DNA of 5,291 nucleotides, taken from contig NYTZ01000001.1 of assembly GCA_002683735.1 (NCBI GenBank), positions 6,269 through 11,559 of the forward strand, given 5' to 3'. The position numbers and the translations under genes are program-made. Of this stretch, positions 1 through 5,291 are shown in pieces. The notes under the pieces are model-generated. The model was not told where the DNA came from. It made no database searches and was given only the letters and a program-made list of their open reading frames with translations. Source of the stretch: Flavobacteriales bacterium (lineage in GTDB: Bacteria > Bacteroidota > Bacteroidia > Flavobacteriales > UA16). Within the stretch, counting starts at the first letter, position 1. Every line of letters starts with the position of its first letter.

Positions 1-282
1 GTAGCGGCGGCGGCCCCGGAGGACGCCTTGTTCGGCGATGTGGTCGGGCAGGATGACCTGAAGCGTTTTGATCGCGCTGGGGGTGGCCAACGCCGCCGCA
101 AGGGGCGCAATCGGGGTTCCGTCGGAAACCAAAAGGGCGGTTCACGCCGCGGCGGCGATGCGCCCAAGTCCCAAGGTGGCGGGAACCCATCGGATGGGGG
201 AGGCCAAGACGGCGGTGCCAAGCGCCGAAAGAAACGCCGCAAGCCTCGCGGAGGCTCTGGCAACGCAAAACCCCAATCCTGA
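1..282 (+). CDS. C-terminal end of RicT/PSP1-domain-like protein (5' truncated by window edge)
   Basis: The frame is open from base 1 to the TGA at 280-282, giving 93 residues with no convincing internal start, so this is the 3' end of a longer gene. The piece begins with a short acidic/hydrophobic stretch (residues about 5-22, including FGDVVGQDDLKRFD). It then becomes a low-complexity tail of Gly, Arg, Lys, Gln and Asn with RGG/GGG elements, ending in a strongly basic cluster (KRRKKRRKPRGG). From family knowledge, Bacteroidota RicT (YaaT, PSP1 domain) proteins end in a similar VVGQDSLxRFD-like segment followed by a basic disordered tail, and their gene often lies just upstream of gldH. The PSP1 core is outside the window, so the call rests on tail resemblance and synteny. 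The tail probably binds nucleic acid or ribosomes (inference). Its stop overlaps the gldH start by one base. Confidence 0.65.
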   Translation, partial: VAAAAPEDALFGDVVGQDDLKRFDRAGGGQRRRKGRNRGSVGNQKGGSRRGGDAPKSQGGGNPSDGGGQDGGAKRRKKRRKPRGGSGNAKPQS

Positions 283-284
283 TG
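280..284 (+). promoter_or_regulatory. TGATG stop-start overlap coupling ricT-like gene to gldH
   Basis: The TGA of the upstream gene (280-282) shares its last A with the ATG of gldH (282-284). The bases just before it (A- and C-rich, around 262-279) contain no Shine-Dalgarno-like GGAGG. Terminating ribosomes reinitiating at the overlap is the simplest way for gldH to be translated, so the two genes are probably cotranscribed and translationally coupled. The overlap is seen directly; the coupling is inferred. Confidence 0.6.
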
Positions 285-755
285 AGATGCATCCATTGGG
301 GGACATGCGTTGCGGGCCTGATTTTGGTGGTGGCGGGTTGCGGTCCGGGTCCGGTGGCCGTGGACGCGGCCAATCTCGATCCGGCGGGCTGGTCGGCCCA
401 AGACACCGTGCGCCTGTTTTTTGAGGTGGAACACCCCGAGCACCGGCACGATCTTCAATTCGGATTTCGCCACAGTTCAGACTACCCTTTCTCGAACCTG
501 TATCTGTTTGTGAAGCTCCAATATCCAAATGGCCGGACCTTGACCGACACTTTGGAGTGTCCGCTGGCGGCCGCGACCGGGGAATGGTACGGAGAAGGCG
601 GACGCTGGATTGACCATCGCATCGGCTACAAGCGCGGGGTGGCGTTCCCGTTGGCCGGGGCGTATTCCCTTGAAGTGGTGCACGCTATGCGCCGCGACCC
701 CCTTCCTGGGGTGGCCGAAATGCGGTTTGCCCTTTTCGACCGTCAGGCCGATTGA
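282..755 (+). CDS. gldH: Gliding motility lipoprotein GldH
   Basis: This encodes a 157-residue lipoprotein of the GldH family, one of the envelope lipoproteins needed for gliding motility in Flavobacterium-type bacteria and linked to the T9SS machinery; its biochemical role is not settled. Residues 1-20 form a lipoprotein signal peptide: a short N-region with one Arg, a hydrophobic core (AGLILVV) and the lipobox VAGC, with Cys20 as the lipidated residue. The mature part is a single beta-rich domain. It carries family-typical segments: W-S-A-Q-D-T near 38-43, SSDYPFSNLYLFVKLQYPNG near 65-84, TLTDTLECPLA, GEWYGEG, YKRGVAFPLAG and VVHAMRR. Length matches the usual size of about 155-165 residues. 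The ATG at 282 is chosen because it puts the lipobox at the right distance and overlaps the upstream stop. The C-terminus (RFALFDRQAD) differs from the glycine/valine-rich ending I recall in Flavobacterium GldH. Confidence 0.88.
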   Translation: MRCIHWGTCVAGLILVVAGCGPGPVAVDAANLDPAGWSAQDTVRLFFEVEHPEHRHDLQFGFRHSSDYPFSNLYLFVKLQYPNGRTLTDTLECPLAAATGEWYGEGGRWIDHRIGYKRGVAFPLAGAYSLEVVHAMRRDPLPGVAEMRFALFDRQAD

Positions 756-756
756 A

Positions 757-1245
757 TCACTCTGCTGTTGGCAGAGCCACCGGGGCGTCCATCGATACGG
801 CTTCTCCGGCATCCTCCCAAGCGTAGAACCCGCCACGCAGGTTGTAGAGTTCGGTGAAACCGGCCTTGGCCAGGCGCTTCATGGCATCTTCACTCCGGCC
901 GCCAGCGGCACAGTACAGCGCAATCGGCTGGTCCTTGGGCAAGGTCATCGCCGTGGAGGGGAAGTCGTCCTCAAGAAAATCGAGGAAGGCGGCGCCAGGC
1001 AGGTGCCCCTTCTTCCATTCCTTGTCGGTTCGGACATCGAGGAGCAGCATGTCGGGTCTGCTGGCGAGCATGCCTTTCAGTTCGGTGACACTGACATCCC
1101 GAGCAATGCCCCCGCCGGGCTGGCCGTTTTCTGACGGCACGGGTCCGGTGGTAGATCCGGCGCAGCCCGTGGTCACAGTCTGAAGGCCGCAAAGGCCCAG
1201 GCAAATCAGGGCGGCGCGGGCGGCGAGGAGGATGCGTCTGTCCAT
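757..1245 (-). CDS. Single-domain rhodanese lipoprotein, probably periplasmic
   Basis: This encodes 162 residues. Residues 1-27 look like a signal peptide (two Arg, then a hydrophobic stretch) followed by TTGC, so Cys28 may be lipidated. The lipobox is weak because Thr rather than Leu/Val sits at -3, and cleavage by signal peptidase I is the alternative. A Gly/Pro/Ser-rich linker (29-47) leads to one rhodanese domain (about 48-148). It shows LLLDVRTDKEW (67-77), GHLPGA (80-85), the active-site loop C112-A-A-G-G-R117-S with Cys112 as the predicted persulfide-forming residue, and the closing motif NLRGGFYAW (135-143). The six-residue loop is typical of sulfurtransferases rather than Cdc25 phosphatases. 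The likely role is sulfane-sulfur transfer or thiol chemistry outside the cytoplasm; the substrate cannot be told. Its stop is one base from the convergent gldH stop. No Shine-Dalgarno precedes the ATG. Confidence 0.85.
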   Translation of the reverse strand: MDRRILLAARAALICLGLCGLQTVTTGCAGSTTGPVPSENGQPGGGIARDVSVTELKGMLASRPDMLLLDVRTDKEWKKGHLPGAAFLDFLEDDFPSTAMTLPKDQPIALYCAAGGRSEDAMKRLAKAGFTELYNLRGGFYAWEDAGEAVSMDAPVALPTAE

Positions 1246-1302
1246 GCAACGAAAGTACCGTCCAACGGTTGTTCCCTCAGGAGGCCCATTCGTTGCCTAG
1301 GT

Positions 1303-1335
1303 TTTGGCTCACCCCTGCTGGCGGCGGTAAATTGT
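1303..1335 (+). promoter_or_regulatory. Possible Bacteroidota-type (-33/-7) promoter for the protease gene
   Basis: TTTG at 1303-1306 is followed after 21 bases by TAAATTGT at 1328-1335. This resembles the Bacteroidota promoter (TTTG, 19-21 bp, TAnnTTTG), with the -7 box matching TAnnTT but not the final TG order. It is the most AT-rich spot in an otherwise GC-rich intergenic region. If used, transcription would start only a few bases before the ATG at 1347, giving a near-leaderless mRNA. The match is imperfect and the call tentative. Confidence 0.3.
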
Positions 1336-1340
1336 CCGCC
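1323..1340. repeat. Short inverted repeat GGCGG-N8-CCGCC
   Basis: GGCGG (1323-1327) and CCGCC (1336-1340) are perfect 5-bp inverted arms around the 8-base AT-rich spacer TAAATTGT, which coincides with the candidate -7 box. It could be an operator-like dyad or simply chance in GC-rich DNA. It lacks a following T-tract, so it is not an intrinsic terminator. Confidence 0.35.
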
Positions 1341-1346
1341 CTGCAC

Positions 1347-3449
1347 ATGATGAAGCATTATTTCCTCCATTTGGCCGCCTTGGCCACCTTCCTGCTGATG
1401 ATGACAGCGCTGGGCGCCCAAGCCCAGGATGTATGGCCCTGCGGTCATGCCGAAGCCCAAGACGCGTTTGATGCGGCGCACCCCGGTGCCCGCGAGGCCC
1501 GCGAGGGGGAGGAGGCCGGACTGCGCAGCGCGGCGCAGGACTTGCTATCTCGCGGACGGCAGGACAATGAGCTGTACGTGATTCCGGTTGTCTTCCACGT
1601 GATCCACGACAACGGTCCTGAGAACATCTCTGCCGATCAGATTTACGATGCGATGGACATCCTAAACCGGGATTTCCGCAAGCTGAATTCGGACACGGCG
1701 CAAATCGTGGCGGGCTTCGTGGACGTGGCAGCAGACATCGACGTGGAGTTCCGACTGGCCAAGCGCGACCCGCAGGGCAACTGCCACTCGGGCATCAACC
1801 GCGTCGAAAACGAACTGACTTACGTGGGCAACAACGAGATGAAGCAGCTCGTCAATTGGCCGAGGGAGAGCTACATGAACGTATATGTGGCGGCAGAAGC
1901 TGGCGGTGCAGCCGGGTACACGAACTACCCGAGCAACTGGGGCGCAGGCACGGATGGAATCGTGCTCAAGCACGAATACGTGGGCAGCATTGGGACGGGA
2001 AACCCTTACCGCAGCCGGACCCTGACCCATGAATGTGGGCACTGGCTCAACCTGCCGCACACCTGGGGCAGCTCGAACAATCCCAATGAGCCGGACAACT
2101 GCGACGTGGATGATGGGGTGGAGGACACGCCGCTCTGCTTGGGCAGCCCGGTTGGGTTCTGCGACTTGGAGCGCACCACCTGTGGATCCCTTGACAACGT
2201 CCAGAACTACATGGAATACAGCTACTGCAGCCGCATGTACACGCAAGGGCAACGGGCCCGAATGCGGGCAGCCCTGAACAGCAGCACCGCAGACCGCAAC
2301 CAGTTGTGGACACCACAAAACCTCGAAGACACCGGCGTTTTCGAAGAAGAATTGCTCTGTAAGGCGGAATTCAGTGTGGACCGTTTGGAGGTCTGCATCG
2401 GAGAAGAAGTTCAGTTCACCGACGAAAGCTTCTTCGGGGTGACCGGTTGGAGCTGGGACTTCGGAGATGGGACTGTGCTGACGGGGGATGTCGACACCGT
2501 ATACCAGAACCCCGCTCACGCGTTTCAGGAGGCGGGCGAATTCGAGGTGTACTTGACGGTGTCCAACGCCACTGGTTCAGTCACATCTACATCCCCAGTC
2601 ACCATCACGGTGCTCGGACAGGGGGTGCTTCCGGCCGTGCTTGAGGACAGCTTCGAGCCGGAGGTGGGCACATGGAGTGAAGGCCTGTGGTCCGTGCAGA
2701 CGCTTTCAGGCCAGCCCTGGCAAATCCGCCAGACCACGGGCTATTCCGGTGCACGGTCCTTGTATGTGCGCAACCGCCAGAACGAAGGGGGAGAGATCAC
2801 CCGGGTCACGTCGTCCACCTATGATGCGGATGGTTTGGCCGCCCTGTATATCGGATACAAATACGCCTACAGTCACCGGACGACGGGAGAGACGGATGAC
2901 CGGCTCAAACTTCAGGTGAGCAAGGATTGTGGTCAAACTTGGAACACGCGTCAATTCCACCGGGGCCTGATCGACTTGGCCACCGCACCGGACCACGGGG
3001 GCAATTTCTATCCCTCCGGAACGGCCGAATGGGCAGGACACATCGAAGAGGTGGACAATTCCGTCTACTTGGTTCCCAATCTGCGCATCCGCTTTGAATT
3101 TGAATCCAAGGGCGGCAACAACGTCTTCCTTGACGACATCAACATCTACGGCGTGGACTCCTTGGGCAATGTGGTGAGCCTCGATGAGGCCGATCCGGCG
3201 TTGGCATTCGGGTTGAATGCCTTTCCGAACCCCAGCGAGGGCCATTTTACGGTAGACGCATGGTGGATGGGTCAGGGCGCCATGTTGCTTTTGCGCGATG
3301 CCGCAGGACGCTTGGAACGCCAGATTCCAATGCCCGGTGAGGGCGGTCGCCGCACTCAACTCAACGGGTTGACCCCTGGGGTGCATTTGCTCGAGCTCCA
3401 AGCCGAGGGCCGTCGCAAGGTCTTCCGGCTCGTGGTGACCGGCCGCTGA
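1347..3449 (+). CDS. Secreted M43-family zinc metalloprotease with PKD domain and T9SS sorting domain
   Basis: This encodes a 700-residue secreted, multidomain peptidase. A signal peptide (about 1-27, ending ALGAQAQ) is followed by a short propeptide with Cys32 in a PCG motif. The catalytic domain (about 75-325) has the metzincin zinc motif HECGHWLNLPH (His228, His232 and His238 as ligands, Glu229 as general base). It also has the pappalysin-type segment DGVEDTP (256-262) and the Met-turn NYMEYSYC with Met289. A PKD domain (about 337-423) carries the signature WSWDFGDGT at 368-376. Next comes a beta-rich, MAM/jelly-roll-like domain (about 428-602; SFEPEVGTW, LKLQVSKDCGQTW, NNVFLDDINIYG). The end is a type A T9SS sorting domain (about 618-700; FPNPSEGHF, LTPGVHLLEL, KVFRLVV), which directs export across the outer membrane. 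ATG 1347 (or the adjacent ATG 1350) is preferred because it begins a canonical signal peptide; in-frame TTG codons at 1269 and 1293 would add 26 or 18 residues. It is monocistronic by layout. The natural substrate is unknown. Confidence 0.93.
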   Translation: MMKHYFLHLAALATFLLMMTALGAQAQDVWPCGHAEAQDAFDAAHPGAREAREGEEAGLRSAAQDLLSRGRQDNELYVIPVVFHVIHDNGPENISADQIYDAMDILNRDFRKLNSDTAQIVAGFVDVAADIDVEFRLAKRDPQGNCHSGINRVENELTYVGNNEMKQLVNWPRESYMNVYVAAEAGGAAGYTNYPSNWGAGTDGIVLKHEYVGSIGTGNPYRSRTLTHECGHWLNLPHTWGSSNNPNEPDNCDVDDGVEDTPLCLGSPVGFCDLERTTCGSLDNVQNYMEYSYCSRMYTQGQRARMRAALNSSTADRNQLWTPQNLEDTGVFEEELLCKAEFSVDRLEVCIGEEVQFTDESFFGVTGWSWDFGDGTVLTGDVDTVYQNPAHAFQEAGEFEVYLTVSNATGSVTSTSPVTITVLGQGVLPAVLEDSFEPEVGTWSEGLWSVQTLSGQPWQIRQTTGYSGARSLYVRNRQNEGGEITRVTSSTYDADGLAALYIGYKYAYSHRTTGETDDRLKLQVSKDCGQTWNTRQFHRGLIDLATAPDHGGNFYPSGTAEWAGHIEEVDNSVYLVPNLRIRFEFESKGGNNVFLDDINIYGVDSLGNVVSLDEADPALAFGLNAFPNPSEGHFTVDAWWMGQGAMLLLRDAAGRLERQIPMPGEGGRRTQLNGLTPGVHLLELQAEGRRKVFRLVVTGR

Positions 3450-3496
3450 ACCTCAGCGCCCTGCTCGAACCGGAACACGCGAACAGGGGGACGGAC
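3450..3496. other. Convergent intergenic gap between protease and CLC genes
   Basis: These 47 bases separate two converging stop codons. CCCTG (3459-3463) and CAGGG (3484-3488) could pair, but the loop would be 20 bases and no T-run follows on either strand, so I do not call a terminator. A bidirectional Rho-independent terminator would be expected here but is not evident. Confidence 0.5.
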
Positions 3497-5269
3497 TCAG
3501 TCGTCCGACACCTCTTGGAGCCAGGATCGGTAGGCCCCGAACAGCTTGGATCGGCTGACGAAACCCACGTAACAGCCGTCCCGGATGACGGGCAGGTTCC
3601 AAGCCTGCGTCCGGTCGAATTTCTCCATGACGGTGTCCATCGCATCGGCCCAGTCCAACGTGGCGGGGGGCACCACCATAAGGTCGTGGACGGTGAGGCT
3701 TTCGTACCGCGACTGGTCGAACATCACGCTGCGGATTTCCTCCAGCGGCACAATGCCGAGCAATTTGCCGTTGCCATTGACCACGGGGTGGATGTTGCGC
3801 CGGCTCCGGGAAACGGTCCCCACTAGTTGTCCCAGCGTCCATTCGGCCCTTACGGCATCGAAGTCGGTTTCGATCTGGTCCCCCAATTTCATGAGGGTCA
3901 ACACGGCTTTGTCCTTGTCGTGGGTGATCAGCTCACCGCGGTCGGCGAGTTCCTGCGTGTAGACGCTGTTGGGCCTGATGATGCGCGCCACTTGAAATGC
4001 GATGGCGCTCGTCAGCATGAGGGGAATGAAGAGGTCATAACCCCCGCTGGCTTCCGCCGCCAGAAAGATGGCGGTCAGGGGGGCACGGAGGATGCCGGCC
4101 ATGAGGCCTGCCATGCCGGCGAGTACGAAGTGGCCTCCGATCAGGTGCCAACTGGGAAAGACAATGTCGGTGGTGAACAGGAAGATGCCGCCGAGGAGGG
4201 CGCCGCTGACCAGCGCGGGCGCGAAGATGCCACCGACTCCGCCAGCGCCAACGGTCAGGCCGGTCAGCGCTGGCTTGCAAGCCCACAGGATGGCCATCAC
4301 CAGCAGGATGCGGCCTGTGGTACCGGGCAGAATCTCGGCCCTTCCCTCGGGGTCGAGGTCTCCGTAGCGGCCGCGAAGCAGCTCATTGATCAGCTCGAAT
4401 CCTTCTCCATAGAGCGAGGGGAAGAGCACCAGCACCCCGCCTATGGTCGCGCCGGCGAGGAGGATGCGGGCCAGCGGGTGACGGAAGCGCTTGACCAATC
4501 CCCCTGTCACGCGGTAGACTTCGCTGAACCACACCGATGCCAGTCCGCACAGCACCGCGAAGGGCAGATAGGCCAGAATGGTGCCGTCCCACGCAGGCAG
4601 ATCTCGGCCGGCCCGCATCAATTCCTCAGGGTCGATGAAGAGGGTGGTGGTGAGCAACGCGGAAAGCGACGCCACCAGCAAGGGCACAAGACTCGCAGTG
4701 GTGAGGTCGATCATGATGACCTCTACGGCGAACACGATTGCGGCCAGCGGCGCCTTGAACATGGCCGCAAGGGAGGCGGTGGCGGCACAGCCGATGAGCA
4801 CCAAGCGGTAACGGTAATCGAGTTTGAAGCGCTCTGCCACCTCGGAGGCAATGGCTGCACTGCCTTGCACGGCTGGCGCCTCCAATCCCGCACTGCCTCC
4901 GAAACCCACAGTGAGCAAGGAGGAGGCCGCTGGGCTGACCATGGACATGCGGGACAACCTGGCCCGCATACGGGAGAGGGCGTGCAGGGTCGAGGGGATG
5001 CCCGGTCCGGGGTGGCGCCCTCCAAAGGCGTTTTTCACCAGCAGATGCGTGAGGATGAGGCCAATCGTCGGCAAGACAAAGAGCAACTCCTCAGTGCCTG
5101 CGGCGCCGGCCAATTTCGGGAGGGACCGGAGCCAGCCCACTCCATTTTTGAGCAGGACGGCCAGGAGCCCAGCGGCCATACCGATTAGGCCAGCCAACAG
5201 GATGACGCCATTGCGGGGACCGAGTCGGCCCCAGAGTTCCTTTTGCAGGAACCGCGACAGGACCGCCAT
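3497..5269 (-). CDS. CLC-family anion channel/transporter with two CBS domains
   Basis: This encodes a 590-residue inner-membrane protein. A CLC membrane domain (about 20-440, many hydrophobic helices) is followed by two cytosolic CBS domains (about 473-520 and 525-582), which in this family bind nucleotides and regulate transport. The pore motifs are in order. The selectivity loop is G88-P-G-I-P92, with Pro89 where chloride transporters usually have Ser. The outer gate is G128-L-E-A-P132, with Glu130 matching the E. coli ClcA gating Glu148. Helix F/H APLAAIVFAVEV has Glu183 matching Glu202 and Val184 where exchangers have the proton Glu203. GIFAP is at 347-351. Tyr437 (PNSVY) fits the anion-coordinating Tyr445. 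Transport is thus likely, but ion preference and proton coupling are uncertain. ATG 5269 is chosen because it gives a short polar N-terminus before helix 1; the frame stays open upstream to the window edge, so an earlier start is possible. Confidence 0.92.
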   Translation of the reverse strand: MAVLSRFLQKELWGRLGPRNGVILLAGLIGMAAGLLAVLLKNGVGWLRSLPKLAGAAGTEELLFVLPTIGLILTHLLVKNAFGGRHPGPGIPSTLHALSRMRARLSRMSMVSPAASSLLTVGFGGSAGLEAPAVQGSAAIASEVAERFKLDYRYRLVLIGCAATASLAAMFKAPLAAIVFAVEVIMIDLTTASLVPLLVASLSALLTTTLFIDPEELMRAGRDLPAWDGTILAYLPFAVLCGLASVWFSEVYRVTGGLVKRFRHPLARILLAGATIGGVLVLFPSLYGEGFELINELLRGRYGDLDPEGRAEILPGTTGRILLVMAILWACKPALTGLTVGAGGVGGIFAPALVSGALLGGIFLFTTDIVFPSWHLIGGHFVLAGMAGLMAGILRAPLTAIFLAAEASGGYDLFIPLMLTSAIAFQVARIIRPNSVYTQELADRGELITHDKDKAVLTLMKLGDQIETDFDAVRAEWTLGQLVGTVSRSRRNIHPVVNGNGKLLGIVPLEEIRSVMFDQSRYESLTVHDLMVVPPATLDWADAMDTVMEKFDRTQAWNLPVIRDGCYVGFVSRSKLFGAYRSWLQEVSDD

Positions 5270-5291
5270 GCGCGGCAGGCGCCGGAGGAGG
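5270..5291. other. Sequence upstream of the CLC start codon (window edge)
   Basis: These 22 bases precede the CLC ATG on the minus strand and read there as a C-rich stretch (CCTCCTCC) with no Shine-Dalgarno. The CLC frame is open through them (LLRRLPR), so they may be leader or a slightly longer N-terminus. No promoter can be judged. Confidence 0.4.

Larger units (their letters stand above)
1246..1346. promoter_or_regulatory. Divergent intergenic region between rhodanese and protease genes
   Basis: These 101 bases must hold the promoters and leaders of both the leftward rhodanese gene and the rightward protease gene. The region contains a promoter-like element toward the protease, a GC-rich inverted repeat, and an AGGAGG at 1279-1284 that lies too far (62 bases) upstream of the preferred protease ATG to act on it. 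No RNA gene or other ORF is evident. Confidence 0.6.

Noticed and set aside
68..424. 118-codon plus-strand frame overlapping the ricT-like end and gldH
   Set aside because: Runs out of frame through two better supported genes and reads as low-complexity Ala/Gly/Arg sequence.
1250..1257. TACTTTCG on the minus strand as a -7 box (TAnnTTTG) for the rhodanese gene
   Set aside because: One mismatch, but no TTG element at the required 19-21 bp upstream, and it lies only 4 bases from the ATG.
2028..2060. HECGH zinc motif with Asn in place of the usual Gly (HExxHxxNxxH) as a sign of an inactive protease
   Set aside because: All three His ligands, the catalytic Glu and the Met-turn Met are present, and I recall the same N-L-x-H variant in many Bacteroidota M43 enzymes, so activity is expected.
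1662..2519. 285-codon open frame antisense to the protease gene
   Set aside because: No recognisable domain; it mirrors the metalloprotease and PKD coding region, whose motifs are unmistakable.
2706..3401. 231-codon open frame antisense to the 3' part of the protease gene
   Set aside because: It is a shadow of the beta-rich and sorting domains and has no family features of its own.
3459..3488. CCCTG/CAGGG pair as an intrinsic terminator between the convergent protease and CLC genes
   Set aside because: The stem is only 5 bp with a 20-base loop and has no U-tract on either strand.
3827..5188. Long 453-codon open frame on the plus strand, antisense to the CLC gene
   Set aside because: Starts with TTG, has a composition rich in Gly, Gln, Glu and His with no recognisable motifs, and lies wholly opposite a clear CLC gene; long antisense frames are expected in GC-rich coding DNA.

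Overview
The window comes from a GC-rich (about 60% by eye) member of the Bacteroidota, probably near the Flavobacteriales. Three independent signs agree: a gliding-motility lipoprotein of the GldH family, a secreted protease ending in a type IX secretion (T9SS) C-terminal sorting domain, and start codons without usable Shine-Dalgarno sequences. The genus cannot be told from the sequence.

Layout. Positions 1-282 (+) hold the 3' end of a gene whose product ends in an Arg/Gly/Lys-rich tail, best read as the C-terminus of a RicT/PSP1-domain protein. Its TGA overlaps the ATG of gldH (282-755, +) by one base. One base after gldH ends, a rhodanese-domain lipoprotein gene ends on the other strand (757-1245, -). 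A 101-bp divergent intergenic region (1246-1346) carries a possible Bacteroidota-type promoter and a small inverted repeat. It leads into a 700-residue M43 (pappalysin/cytophagalysin-type) zinc metalloprotease with a signal peptide, propeptide, catalytic domain, PKD domain, beta-rich domain and T9SS sorting tail (1347-3449, +). After a 47-bp convergent gap comes a CLC-family anion transporter with two C-terminal CBS domains (3497-5269, -). The last 22 bp are upstream of its ATG. Coding density is very high, and no RNA gene, mobile element or CRISPR array was seen.

How the genes relate. ricT-like and gldH look like one translationally coupled unit. GldH belongs to the gliding apparatus tied to T9SS, and the protease is a predicted cargo of that secretion route, so those two fit functionally although they are not one operon. 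The rhodanese lipoprotein and the CLC protein look like unrelated housekeeping or stress genes.

I see no clearly undescribed multi-gene system. The observations most worth following are the pore residues of the CLC protein: Pro at the anion-selectivity position (as in plant nitrate exchangers) and Val at the proton-glutamate position (as in CLC channels). Next is a putative cysteine-switch propeptide in the secreted protease.
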